Part shown: piece after piece, positions 48,405-58,800 of the stretch
How the letters are laid out: each line of letters starts with the position of its first letter
Position numbering within the stretch: the stretch's first letter is position 1
Origin: Flavobacterium sp. ov086
GTDB taxonomy: Bacteria > Bacteroidota > Bacteroidia > Flavobacteriales > Flavobacteriaceae
NCBI RefSeq assembly: GCF_900187965.1
Contig: NZ_FZNL01000008.1
Span: 62,001-126,000 of the forward strand
Length of the DNA: 64,000 nt
Direction of reading: 5' to 3'
Notes under the pieces: generated by a model
The model's database searches: none
What the model was told of the DNA's origin: nothing
What the model saw: the letters and a program-made list of their open reading frames with translations, nothing else
Position numbers and translations under genes: made by a program

Positions 48405-48439
48405 CCCCAACCCTTAACTCCTAACCTCCAACTCTTAAC
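48405..48439 (-). repeat. Five inverted heptads (NNNYAAC on plus strand) in the rpsL-rpsG gap
   Basis: Five consecutive 7-base units ending in (C/T)AAC on the plus strand read as GTTRRNN units on the minus strand (AAC at 48409, 48416, 48423, 48430, 48437). They face the array at 48350-48384 across 20 bases, so the two sets are mutually inverted and could pair in three- to four-base steps. Confidence 0.7.
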
Positions 48440-48447
48440 GTTTTAAA

Positions 48448-48831
48448 TTACTTTTTTGCTTCTTTTGGGCGTTTAGCACCGTACTTAGATCTTCTTTGCG
48501 TTCTTCCTGCAACTCCTGACGTGTCAAGCGCTCCACGAACGATATGATATCTAACACCTGGTAAATCTTTTACCCTTCCACCTCTAACTAATACTATCGA
48601 GTGCTCTTGTAAATTGTGTCCTTCTCCAGGGATGTAAGCATTCACCTCATTACCATTTGTCAAACGTACACGCGCAACTTTACGCATTGCAGAGTTTGGT
48701 TTTTTTGGTGTAGTAGTGTAAACACGCGTACAAACCCCTCTTCTTTGAGGACAAGAATCTAAAGCAACCGATTTACTCTTCTTAGTTATCTGAGTTCTTC
48801 CTGTTCTTACTAATTGTTGAATTGTTGGCAT
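48448..48831 (-). CDS. rpsL: 30S ribosomal protein S12
   Basis: The protein is 127 residues from the ATG at 48831 ('[21 protein letters not shown]'). The frame extends 28 codons upstream, but that part covers the promoter and is unlike S12. The decoding loops '[20 protein letters not shown]' and '[21 protein letters not shown]' are intact; the first has Met where most S12 proteins have Leu. S12 monitors codon-anticodon fit and is the streptomycin-resistance locus. First gene of the str operon. Confidence 0.98.
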
Positions 48832-48885
48832 AATTAATACTAAAAATTTATTATGTATATTAAATTCCCGCTTTTTACGGGGTTG

Positions 48886-48915
48886 CAAATGTATAAAATA
48901 TTTTTCACTATACAA
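48886..48915 (-). promoter_or_regulatory. Promoter of the rpsL (str) operon
   Basis: Minus strand: TTG (48913-48915, within TTTG), a 19-base spacer, then TACATTTG (48886-48893). A short CCCG/CGGG hairpin lies at the predicted start of the transcript, about 50 bases ahead of the rpsL ATG. Confidence 0.6.
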
Positions 48916-48999
48916 ACGTTAATTCATTAATTTTCAACAACATTATTTAAGCTTATGATTTTACAAACAAACAATAGATATTTGCAATACTTTTAATAA

Positions 49000-50715
49000 A
49001 TGAAAAAATTGCTTTTAAAACCTTTTTTAAACCTAATATTTTTTTGCGTCGGCATTTCTTGTTACGCACAAAATTTCCATTTAAAAATAAATGGATCTAA
49101 TCAAATTCAATCCCAAATAATTGATTCTGTAAACTATATAACAAAACACACTAATCTAAAATCATTGTTTGATGAAATCAAAAACACATCCGAGAAACTA
49201 TCTAAAAAAGGATACATAGACAATCAAATACTAGAAACCAACAAAACAAATGACACCACTTACACAACAATAATCGATCTAAATAAAAAAACAAAATACA
49301 TACATATATATATAGGTACAAATAAATCCTTTTTTGATGTATTCGAAACAAAAAAAGACACCATAATCATCCCATACGAAGAGATCGAAAATTTCTTAAA
49401 TCAAAAAATAATTGATGCAGAAAAAAGAGGTTTTGCCCTAAGCAAAATAAAACTTGTAAATATTCAAAGGAAGAATTTAATAATTTATGCCGATTTAAAT
49501 TTTAAATCCGAAAAAAAACGAACCGTAAATTCCATTATTCTCAATCAAGAAAATAACCAAAATAAAAATTATTTCCCAAAAGGACACCTAAAACAACTAA
49601 ACAAAAAATACCTCAATAAAACTTTCAATCAAGAAACCGTAAAAGAACTCTACAACGACATTAACAGTTACGAATTTATCACTCAAACAAAATACCCTCA
49701 AATATTATTCACAAGTGACTCTACCAAAATCTACACTTATATCGAAAAAAGAAAAGCAAATACTTTTGATGGCTATATAGGTTTTTCAAACAATGAAAAC
49801 AAAAAAACAACACTTAACGGATATCTAGATATAGCATTATTAAACACGCTCCATGCCGGCGAACAATTTTCACTATATTGGAAAAGCGATGGGAATCAAC
49901 AAAAAACATTCAACACAAAAATAGAAATTCCATACATATTCCAATCCTCACTGGGACTAAAAGCACAATTAAACATTTTCAAACAAGATAGCACCTTTCA
50001 AAATACCAAAACATCAATAGACCTTGGATATCTTTTAAACTACAATACAAAAATATACATAGGCTACCAATCTACAGAGTCAAGCGATATTCAAAATACA
50101 AATAATTCAAGCATTACTGATTACAAAAACTCCTATATAACTTCGACTTTTGAACACAGAGAAAACGATATTGAAAATATACTTTTCCCAAAAAAAGCAT
50201 CTGTAAATTTCATCATTGGATACGGAAAAAGAAACACAAACAACGACCCTGAAACAGCTACCTCTAGCCCTCAATTCTACACATCTTCAAACCTTTCTTA
50301 CAATTTCAAAATAAACAAAAAAAATTACATCTATATAAATCCGCAATTTTTCTATTTAAAAAGCAAAAACTACATCACAAACGAATTATTTAGATTTGGC
50401 GGAATAAACTCAATACGCGGTTTTTCAGAGAATAGCCTTCAAGCCAATTTCACCTCCATGCTTCTTACAGAATACAGATACGTTGTCTCAGACAATTTAT
50501 ACATCAATTCAATTATCGATTACGCAATATATCAAGACTTAACAAGAAACATAAATCCTAAAAAAATTAACAATTTAACAGGAATCGGAATTGGGACAAC
50601 AATCCAAACATCCGGCGGTTTATTAAGGCTTAATCTCACAAATGGAGGGCAAAGCGTTAAGGAAATACAATTATTTAACACTATGGTCAGCATATGTTAT
50701 AATGTTAAATTTTGA
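49000..50715 (+). CDS. Omp85-like (BamA/TamA-type) outer-membrane protein
   Basis: The 571-residue protein begins with a signal peptide ('LIFFCVGISCYAQ') and has an N-terminal alpha/beta region (about 25-240) that may hold POTRA-like repeats. A C-terminal series of alternating amphipathic strands ends in Phe ('VSICYNVKF'), as expected of an outer-membrane barrel. 'FRFGGINSIRGFSENSL' near residue 465 matches the R-G-F/Y motif of Omp85 loop L6. The composition is unusually rich in Asn, Lys and Ile. It is shorter than BamA, so a surface-lipoprotein or TamA-like assembly factor is plausible. The specific role is unknown. Confidence 0.75.
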   Translation: MKKLLLKPFLNLIFFCVGISCYAQNFHLKINGSNQIQSQIIDSVNYITKHTNLKSLFDEIKNTSEKLSKKGYIDNQILETNKTNDTTYTTIIDLNKKTKYIHIYIGTNKSFFDVFETKKDTIIIPYEEIENFLNQKIIDAEKRGFALSKIKLVNIQRKNLIIYADLNFKSEKKRTVNSIILNQENNQNKNYFPKGHLKQLNKKYLNKTFNQETVKELYNDINSYEFITQTKYPQILFTSDSTKIYTYIEKRKANTFDGYIGFSNNENKKTTLNGYLDIALLNTLHAGEQFSLYWKSDGNQQKTFNTKIEIPYIFQSSLGLKAQLNIFKQDSTFQNTKTSIDLGYLLNYNTKIYIGYQSTESSDIQNTNNSSITDYKNSYITSTFEHRENDIENILFPKKASVNFIIGYGKRNTNNDPETATSSPQFYTSSNLSYNFKINKKNYIYINPQFFYLKSKNYITNELFRFGGINSIRGFSENSLQANFTSMLLTEYRYVVSDNLYINSIIDYAIYQDLTRNINPKKINNLTGIGIGTTIQTSGGLLRLNLTNGGQSVKEIQLFNTMVSICYNVKF

Positions 50716-50752
50716 CCTAACTCAAAAAAACTTTAAACTATCATTAGGAAAG

Positions 50753-50800
50753 TTAACAAATTATTAAGAGTTTTGCAACACTAATTCAAAATATTTAAAA
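50753..50800 (+). promoter_or_regulatory. Conserved 48-base block ahead of susC (copy 1)
   Basis: The 48 bases before the first susC ATG match the 48 before the second (55830-55877) at 42 positions without gaps, starting with TTAACAAATTATTAAG. No TAnnTTTG/TTG pair is present, so a non-housekeeping sigma factor or shared activator site is possible. Confidence 0.5.
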
Positions 50801-53800
50801 ATGAAACTAAAGTTCAATGGATTCTTAGTACTACTACTAGTGCTAATGGCGCAGTTAAGTTTTGCGCAAGAAAGAACCGTTTCAGGTACAGTTTCCGATA
50901 ATGCAGGAATGCCTTTGCCAGGTGTGAGCGTATTAGTAAAAGGAACTAAATCTGGAACACAAACTGATTTTGACGGAAAGTTCTCTATCAAAGCATCAAC
51001 AAGCCAAGTATTGGTATTTAGCTACATTGGGATGAAAACCCAAGAAATAGCAGCGAGCTCATCAGTAGTTAATGTAAAACTAGGTGACGCAGCACAAGAA
51101 CTTGAAGGCGTGGTTGTAACAACTGCCTTAGGTGTAAAAAGAGAGAAAAAATCTTTAGGTTATTCTTCTCAATTAGTAACTGCTGAGCAGGTTAACAGCT
51201 CACCAACAAACAACTTCCTAAACAATTTATCTGGAAAAGTTGCCGGTTTAGAGATCAAAGCAAACTCTAACTTTGGAGGATCTACTAACATTGTACTTAG
51301 AGGTATCAAGAGTATCACTGGTAACAACCAAGCTTTAATTGTTGTAGATGGAGTTGCAGTTAGTAATGCAAATTTAAATGACACAGATTCACAAAACGGA
51401 AGACAAGGATTTGACTTTGGTAATGCTGCATCTGATATTGACCCAAACAACATCGAATCAATCAACGTTTTAAAAGGTGCTGCTGCAACAGCTCTTTATG
51501 GTAGTCAAGCTTCAAATGGAGCAATCATGATTACAACTAAAAAAGGTAAAAAGAATTCTGCTTTAGGAGTATCTGTTAGTTCAACTGTTTCTGTTGGAGC
51601 AATAGACAAAAGTACTATGCCAAGATACCAAACTCAATACGGAGAAGGATATGGCGGAGAAGATAGTAGCTATACTGCTGACGTATTTGGCAATCCAAAC
51701 GGACTTGTAGCTTCTACTGGAGATGATGCTTCGTACGGAAATAAATTTGACCCTAACATTATGGTATACCAATGGAATGCATTCGTATTAGGAAATCCTA
51801 ACTATGGAAAAGCAACTCCATGGGTAGCAGCTAAAAACGACCCTAAATCATTTTTTCAAAAATCAACTACGTACACAAACAACGTAAATTTAAGTGGTGG
51901 TGATGAAAAAGGAGCTTACAATTTAGGATTCACAAACATCAATAACACCGGTGTTTTACCAAACAGTTTACTGAACAAAAACTCTCTTAACGGTAACTTC
52001 TCTAGAGATTTATCAGACAAATTAACTTCTACAGCATTCTTTACTTTTACTGACCAAAATACGACAGGTAGAAATAACACAGGATACGGAGACAACTTCA
52101 TTGGAGGATTCAGACAATGGTGGGCAACAAACGTTGACATTAAAGAATTAGAAAGAGAATACAACAGAACAGGACAAAACACTACTTGGAATCAAACTGA
52201 CCCAACCAGTGGCAATTTAGCACCTGCATTCTGGAACAATCCATATTTTGACAGATACCAAAATTACGAACAAGATTCAAGAACAAGATTCTTGGCTGGA
52301 ACAAGTTTATCCTATAAAATCACTCCAGACTTCGTACTTTTAGGACGTGCAACTGTCGACTACTCTAACGACCAACAAGAACTAAGAAAAGCAGTTGGAA
52401 GTCACGCTGAAACATTTGGTATCAGTGGAGCTAACGACGGTTCAGGATATTCTTTATACAAAAGAGATTTCATGCAACAAACTTATGACTTTATTGCTAC
52501 TTACAATTTTCACTTAAGCGAAAATATTGGAGCTAAAGCATTAGGTGGTTACACATACTTAAGATCAGATGCTTATTCGATTCAATCATCTACTACAGGT
52601 GGTCTAGCATCTCCTGGATTATATAGCTTAGAAAATTCTAACGTATTTTTACCAGCAAGAGAATCTCAAATTAGTTACGAAAAATCAGGATTGTATGCTC
52701 AGTTATCATTAGACTACAACAAATTCTTATTCTTAGAAGGATCATTCAGAAGCGATAAGAGTACAGCTTTACCAGGAGAAAACAGCAACTATAACTATTA
52801 CTCAATTGGTTCAAGTTTAATCTTTTCTGAATTAGTACAAGCAGACTGGCTATCTTTAGGAAAAGTAAGAATTAATTACGCACAAGTTGGTAATGATCCT
52901 GCTGCAGGAAGACTTGGTGCTAAAGTTAACAACTATGGTATCGACGGAAATCCTCTTTTTGGAAACAGCCCAACATATTTAAATTTTGCTAACCTAAAAC
53001 CAGAAACTCAAAAAGCTTGGGAAGCAGGTCTAGAGATGTCAATGTTTAAAAACAGACTAAATTTTGATTTATCTTTATACAAAACAAATACAGAAGATCA
53101 AATTTTCAACGTACCACAATCTACTTCAACTGGAGTAAACTTCGCAACAGTTAATGCCGGAGAAATCGAAAACAAAGGTATCGAGTTATCTTTATCTGGA
53201 AAAGTAATCAAAACACAAGATTTCACTTGGGATCTTGGAGTTAACTGGTCTACTAACAAAAACACTGTAGTTTCTTTAAACCAAGGAAGAGACAATTTAT
53301 TATTAGCAACTTTTCAAGGAGGAGCTTCTTTAAATGCAACTGTTGGACAATCATACGGAACATTAAGAGGTACAGATTACACTTATGATGCAAATGGAAA
53401 CAGAATAGTTGATGCTGATGGTTTCTATGTACTAAATAAAAACCAAGTTATTGGTAACACTCAAGCAAAATGGCTAGGCGGTATATCTAACAAATTCTCT
53501 TATAAAAATGTTTCTCTTAACTTCTTAATTGACATTAAAAAAGGTGGAGATATTTTCTCTTTAGATCAAGCTTACGGAAGAGAAACTGGTATCTATGACT
53601 TAGGAGTAAATGATCTTGGAAACTCAGTTAGAAGCCCACTAACAAGCGGTAATGATAGCGGAGGTGTAATCTTGCCTGGAGTTCACGCAGACGGAACAGC
53701 AAACACTACAAGAATTGATGCATCAACATCTGGAGGAACCGCTTTTAGCTCTGACACAAACCCAACAAAAGCTTACGTATACGACGGTTCATTTGTAAAA

Positions 53801-54028
53801 TTAAGAGAAGTAGGTTTTACTTACAGCGTACCATCACAAATTTTAGACAAACTAAAACTTAAAGGATTATCTTTTAGCGTAATAGGAAACAATCTATGGA
53901 TTATCCAAAAAAATCTTCCATATTCTGACCCTGAAGCAGGTTCGTCAGCAGGAAACATTCAAGGATTTCAATCAGGAGTTATGCCAGCAACAAAAGTATA
54001 CTCATTTAATGTAAAACTTAACTTCTAG
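50801..54028 (+). CDS. SusC/RagA family TonB-linked outer-membrane transporter (1)
   Basis: The 1075-residue protein has a signal peptide ending 'LMAQLSFAQ' and an N-terminal carboxypeptidase-regulatory-like domain ('VSGTVSDNAGMPLPGVSVLVKGTKSGTQTDFDGKFSIKA', about 27-66). The SusC hallmark 'LEGVVVTTALGVKREKKSLGYSSQ' near residue 102 follows, then a TonB plug ('NNFLNNLSGKVAGLEI', 'VLRGIKSITGNNQALIVVDGVAV') and a 22-stranded barrel ending in Phe. It imports large nutrients (glycans, peptides) with TonB energy and a SusD lid, encoded 5 bases downstream. No glycosidase or protease is nearby, so the substrate is unknown. Confidence 0.95.
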   Translation: MKLKFNGFLVLLLVLMAQLSFAQERTVSGTVSDNAGMPLPGVSVLVKGTKSGTQTDFDGKFSIKASTSQVLVFSYIGMKTQEIAASSSVVNVKLGDAAQELEGVVVTTALGVKREKKSLGYSSQLVTAEQVNSSPTNNFLNNLSGKVAGLEIKANSNFGGSTNIVLRGIKSITGNNQALIVVDGVAVSNANLNDTDSQNGRQGFDFGNAASDIDPNNIESINVLKGAAATALYGSQASNGAIMITTKKGKKNSALGVSVSSTVSVGAIDKSTMPRYQTQYGEGYGGEDSSYTADVFGNPNGLVASTGDDASYGNKFDPNIMVYQWNAFVLGNPNYGKATPWVAAKNDPKSFFQKSTTYTNNVNLSGGDEKGAYNLGFTNINNTGVLPNSLLNKNSLNGNFSRDLSDKLTSTAFFTFTDQNTTGRNNTGYGDNFIGGFRQWWATNVDIKELEREYNRTGQNTTWNQTDPTSGNLAPAFWNNPYFDRYQNYEQDSRTRFLAGTSLSYKITPDFVLLGRATVDYSNDQQELRKAVGSHAETFGISGANDGSGYSLYKRDFMQQTYDFIATYNFHLSENIGAKALGGYTYLRSDAYSIQSSTTGGLASPGLYSLENSNVFLPARESQISYEKSGLYAQLSLDYNKFLFLEGSFRSDKSTALPGENSNYNYYSIGSSLIFSELVQADWLSLGKVRINYAQVGNDPAAGRLGAKVNNYGIDGNPLFGNSPTYLNFANLKPETQKAWEAGLEMSMFKNRLNFDLSLYKTNTEDQIFNVPQSTSTGVNFATVNAGEIENKGIELSLSGKVIKTQDFTWDLGVNWSTNKNTVVSLNQGRDNLLLATFQGGASLNATVGQSYGTLRGTDYTYDANGNRIVDADGFYVLNKNQVIGNTQAKWLGGISNKFSYKNVSLNFLIDIKKGGDIFSLDQAYGRETGIYDLGVNDLGNSVRSPLTSGNDSGGVILPGVHADGTANTTRIDASTSGGTAFSSDTNPTKAYVYDGSFVKLREVGFTYSVPSQILDKLKLKGLSFSVIGNNLWIIQKNLPYSDPEAGSSAGNIQGFQSGVMPATKVYSFNVKLNF

Positions 54029-54033
54029 ACAAA

Positions 54034-55575
54034 ATGAAAAAGATATTATTATCAATAGTAACGTTAACCGTTTTAACTCTTTCGAGTTGTGTTAGCGACA
54101 ATGACAATTTTAATGATGATGAAAAAAAGTCTTATGACGTTTCTGCAGAATCATTATTAACAAATGCACAAAAAGAATTAACTGACCAATTAACAACACC
54201 TAGTGTAAACAACAATCCATTACGCTATTACGTTCAATATTGGGCCGCTACATTATATGCTACCGAATCAAGATATAACTTAACACAAAGAGCTATCCCT
54301 GATACACATTGGACAAACTTATATCAAAATGTTTTAGGTAACTTACAAACATCAGAGCAAGTATTATTGAAGCAAGTAAAACCTGGTGACGTAACAGATA
54401 GTGATTGGAAAAAGCAACAACAAAACAAAGTTGCAATACTTGAAATCTTAAGAGTTTATACTTACCAAATACTGGTTGATACGTTTGGTGATATTCCTTA
54501 TTCAGAGTCACTACAGAATCCAAAAATTATCTTACCTAAGTATGACAATGATGCTGCAATTTATCCATTATTAATTACTCGTTTAAATGCTGCAATTGCA
54601 AAACTAGACACAAGTGGAAAAAGTTTTGACAAAGGAGACCTTGTCTACAAAGGAAATGTTGCTGACTGGAAGTTATTTGCAAATTCGCTAAAACTAAAAA
54701 TAGGAATAAATATTGCTGAGAGCACAGAATTCGCTGCTTTAGCTAAAACAACTATTGAAGAAGCTTATACTGCAGGTGTAATATTAGACAACCCTAAAAA
54801 TGCTTTATTTACATATGCATCATTTGCTCCTAACTACAACCCAATTTTCGATAATTTGGTTGCAAGTCAAAGAAATGATAACGTTCCTACAACTACTATA
54901 ATTAATCGAATGAACGCATTATCTGACCCAAGAAGACCTATTTTCTTCACGCCAATGGCTGACGGAACTTACAAAGGGGGAAATCCAGGATCACGTAATG
55001 CAAATCCTTACGAAACATCTTATTCACATGTTGGTGATGCAATTAAAAAGCCAGCTGCACCAGGTGTTTTATTAGAAGCATTCGAAGTTAACTTCTACTT
55101 GGCTGAAGCTGCTGCAAGAGGATTATCAGTAGGAAACACTCCAGAATACTATTACAATAAAGCAATAACTTTGTCATGTAATTTTTGGGGAGTTACACCT
55201 GAAGAAACTAATGCATATTTAGCTCAACCAACAGTAGCTTATGCAACTGCTGCTACTACTCCAATTGCAGGATTCCCAGGAACTGGAACTGGAACATGGC
55301 AAGAAAAAATTGGTTACCAAGAGTGGATTGCTTTATACAACAGAAGTTTCCAATCATGGACTGCTTTTAGAAGATTAGATTTCCCAATCTTAATAACTAG
55401 TTCAACTTCTTTATCTATCGCAAGAGGACAAGTACCTGTTAGATGGTTTTATCCAAATGCTGAACAAACAGTTAATGGCACAAACTGGCAAGCTGCATCT
55501 GCAGCAATTGGCGGAGACCTTTTAACAACTAAAATTTTCTGGGATGTTAAACAACCTCCATTAAAAGACCTATAA
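54034..55575 (+). CDS. SusD-like surface lipoprotein (1), SusD_2 type
   Basis: The 513-residue protein has a lipoprotein signal 'TVLTLSSC' (Cys19) followed by an acidic stretch rich in Asp and Asn, an export signal for surface lipoproteins in this phylum. 'YWAATLYATESRY' near residue 69 and TPR-like helices ('AILEILRVYTYQILVDTFGDIPYSES') follow, with 'EAFEVNFYLAEAAARG' near 348 and a C-terminal 'WIALYNRSFQSWTAFRRLDFP'. These match the SusD-like_2 group rather than classical SusD. It should cap the SusC barrel encoded upstream and bind substrate. A strong terminator follows. Confidence 0.92.
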   Translation: MKKILLSIVTLTVLTLSSCVSDNDNFNDDEKKSYDVSAESLLTNAQKELTDQLTTPSVNNNPLRYYVQYWAATLYATESRYNLTQRAIPDTHWTNLYQNVLGNLQTSEQVLLKQVKPGDVTDSDWKKQQQNKVAILEILRVYTYQILVDTFGDIPYSESLQNPKIILPKYDNDAAIYPLLITRLNAAIAKLDTSGKSFDKGDLVYKGNVADWKLFANSLKLKIGINIAESTEFAALAKTTIEEAYTAGVILDNPKNALFTYASFAPNYNPIFDNLVASQRNDNVPTTTIINRMNALSDPRRPIFFTPMADGTYKGGNPGSRNANPYETSYSHVGDAIKKPAAPGVLLEAFEVNFYLAEAAARGLSVGNTPEYYYNKAITLSCNFWGVTPEETNAYLAQPTVAYATAATTPIAGFPGTGTGTWQEKIGYQEWIALYNRSFQSWTAFRRLDFPILITSSTSLSIARGQVPVRWFYPNAEQTVNGTNWQAASAAIGGDLLTTKIFWDVKQPPLKDL

Positions 55576-55592
55576 TATAACATAATTTAACA

Positions 55593-55629
55593 TAAAGCCA
55601 CCCTCAAAAAGGGTGGCTTTTTTTTTGCA
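55593..55629 (+). terminator. Terminator after the first susCD pair
   Basis: An 11-bp stem (55594-55604 with 55610-55620) with a 5-base loop is followed by a T-run of about a dozen. It ends the first susC-susD unit, so the second pair has its own start. Confidence 0.9.
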
Positions 55630-55829
55630 AAAGTTATAAAAAAAAGAAAAACCATACTAATATTCTAAAATTTAACATTTCACAGTATAGCAATGTTTTT
55701 CATTATTGTCATATTTCAAGTTAAAAATTACGAATTTACAATTTATACCTCTTTTTTAACTATAAAAAAACAATATCTTATAGTAAAATCATAATTTAAC
55801 TAAAAAAAAAGCTTTTTATATTAGGTAGA

Positions 55830-55877
55830 TTAACAAATTATTAAGATTTTTGTCGAACTAATTCAAAATAATTAAAA
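55830..55877 (+). promoter_or_regulatory. Conserved 48-base block ahead of susC (copy 2)
   Basis: Same element as at 50753-50800, at the identical distance from ATG, with six substitutions. It also begins TTAACAAATTATTAAG. This suggests co-regulation or recent duplication of the upstream region. Confidence 0.5.
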
Positions 55878-58800
55878 ATGAAACTAAAGTTCAATGGATT
55901 CTTAGTACTTCTTTTGGTACTAGTGGCGCAATTAACTTTTGCGCAAGAAAGAGTTGTTTCAGGAATTGTTTCTGACAATACGGGAATGCCTATACCAGGT
56001 GTTAGTGTATTTGTAAAAGGAACAAAGACAGGAACACAAACAGATTTTGATGGAAAATACTCTATTAAAGCTTCTCCAAGCCAAATTTTGGTCTTTACTT
56101 ACATTGGAATGAAGGCAAAAGAAGAGCCAGCAACGTCTACAACTGTTAACGCTAAACTAGCAGGAGACGCACTAGAACTTGAAGGAGTTGTAGTAGTTGC
56201 TTTTGGAACTCAGAAAAAATCTGAGATTACTGGAGCAGTTACAAAAATAGACGCAAAAGCACTAGAAAACGCTCAAGCTTCAAATGCAATTCAATCTTTA
56301 ACTGGTAAAGTTGCCGGTGTACAGATTAGTGCTAACTCAGGACAACCAGGAGATCCACCTCAAGTACGTTTTAGAGGTTTGGGATCAATTTCATCTTCAA
56401 ATGCGCCTTTGTATGTTGTTGATGGTATTCCTTACAACGGTGATATCAATGCTATTGCAACACAAGATATTGAGTCTATTTCATTTTTGAAAGATGCATC
56501 TTCAAATGCCTTATATGGTAGTAGAGGAGCAAATGGTGTAATCATTGTTACAACTAAAAAAGGTAAAAAAGGACAATTAAAAGTAACTTACGAAACTAAA
56601 ATCGGTGTTAACTCTAGAGCAGTTCCTGAGTACGACATGATTAAAGATCCGGGACAATACTACCAAACTGTTTATAACAGAATCAAAACTGGTTTAATTT
56701 TTCAAGGAGCAACTCCTGCTGCCGCTTCAAACACAGCAGCTCAGAACTTAATTACTGGAGACACATACTCTTTAGGATACAACAATTACAATGTTCCTAA
56801 TGATCAGGTTATCAATCCAGCTACAGGACAAATAAACGCTAATGCAAAATTATTGTATCACGATGATTGGTCAAAAGAATTATTTAGAGATGCTACTAGA
56901 ACAGAGCACTTTTTAAGTTTATCAAGCAGCACTGACAACCTAAGTTCTTATTTATCTGTTGGATACCTTAAAGATAATGGTTACACAATTAACTCAGACT
57001 TTAAACGTGCTACAGTTAGAGCAAATGTAGATTATACTGTAAATAGCAAAATTAAAGTTGGAGCGAACTTGAACTATGCTAACACAGATCAAAATGCACC
57101 AATTTCTCAAGTTGGTTCTGCAACTTATAGTAACTTATTTAGCTGGGCTAGAAACATAGCTCCTATTTACACTATTTGGCAAAGAGATGCAGCTGGTAAC
57201 TTCGCTACTAATCCTGACGGAAGCAGAGTTTACGAGTTTAACAAAACTGGAGATCGCCCTTATGGAGGAAATCTAAATCCATACGCGACCACCTTATTGA
57301 ACACAAATTTAAATCAAGAAAATAAATTTGGCGCAAGAGGATATGTTTCTATTGATTTCTTGAAAAACTTCAATTTCAGATATAATCTAGGATATGACTT
57401 ATTATCTGGATATTATTTAAACAGTACAACAGGAGAAGGTGGTGATGACATGGGAGTAAATGGTAGAATTGGTACCGCTTCTACTAATGATTACACCATC
57501 ACTAACCAACAATTATTGTCTTGGAAAAAATCATTCGGAAATCACAATTTGGATATTCTTGTTGGTCATGAATCATCAGATTTTACATCAAAAATGTTAG
57601 CAGGACAAAAAAGTGGAGTTGTTATACCTGGCTTACCAATATTAAGTAACGCTACTAAATACAATTATGTAGATGGTTATAATGACCTATACAAAGTTGA
57701 AGGTTATTTCTCACGATTAACATACAACTACAAAGAGAAATACTTTGTGAATGGAAGTTTCAGAAGAGACGGATCTTCAGTATTCGCACCTGAAAACAGA
57801 TGGGGTAACTTCTATGGATTTGGAGCAGCATGGTCTGTAATGAAAGAATCATTCTTCCCTAAATCTAAAGTAATTACAGACTTAAGAGTTAAAGGAAGTT
57901 ATGGAGAACAAGGAAACGATAATATTTTCTATCCTGCAAGTACATCAATCAATCATCGAAGCTATTTCGGATATGGAAGAAACTACCATGCTGATCAAGA
58001 CCAATACGATATTGTTCCAGATGCTGACGGAAATGCAACTATTTTACCAGTATATACAGGAAACAAAGAAATCAAGTGGGAAAAATCAAAAAATATGAAC
58101 GTTGGATTTGAAATCGAATTATTCAACAGAGTAAACATCGAAGCCGAATATTTCGAAAGAAAAGTTAGTGATTTGATCTACAACCTTCCTAAACCATCTT
58201 CAACAGGAGTTAGTTTCGTAAGTACAAACATTGGAGATATGGCCAATAAAGGAGTAGAGATCAATCTTGGTGTTGATGTAATCAAAACTGAAGACGTTGA
58301 CTTTAATATTTGGGCAAATGGAACACATTACAAAAATGAAATAACTTCATTACCAACACCATTCACAAACGGAATTTTCCGTTTTGAAGTTGGAGCTCCT
58401 GCTTACTCATACTACATGAGAGAATTTGCTGGCGTTGATAAAACTAATGGAGACGCTTTATGGTATGTGGATCAAAAGGATGCTTCTGGCAAGGTTACAG
58501 GCAAAACAACAACTAATGTATACGGAACTGCAACTCAATACTTAAGCGACAAGAATGCAAATCCTGATGTTTACGGAGGTTTTGGAACTGTTGTACGTTA
58601 CAAAAATTTAACATTCCAAGCTAGTTTTGCATACCAAGTAGGAGGATACATGTTTGATGGAGTTTATCAAAGCGCAATGTATTCAGGATCTGACAATATT
58701 GGACAAAACTATCACCAAGATGTAAACAAAGCATGGACTGTTGATAATCCAAATTCTAATATCCCAAGAATTGATCACGTTTCAACTTTTCAAATGGCGA

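Larger units (their letters stand above)
55576..55877. other. Gap between the two susCD pairs
   Basis: A 302-base AT-rich stretch with no gene. It starts with the terminator at 55593-55629 and ends with the 48-base conserved block (55830-55877). About 200 bases in between contain only A/T-rich sequence with no recognised signal. Confidence 0.7.

Noticed and set aside
48832..48915. 28-residue N-terminal extension of S12
   Set aside because: The extension covers the str promoter and is unlike S12; the standard start MPTIQQL is at 48831.
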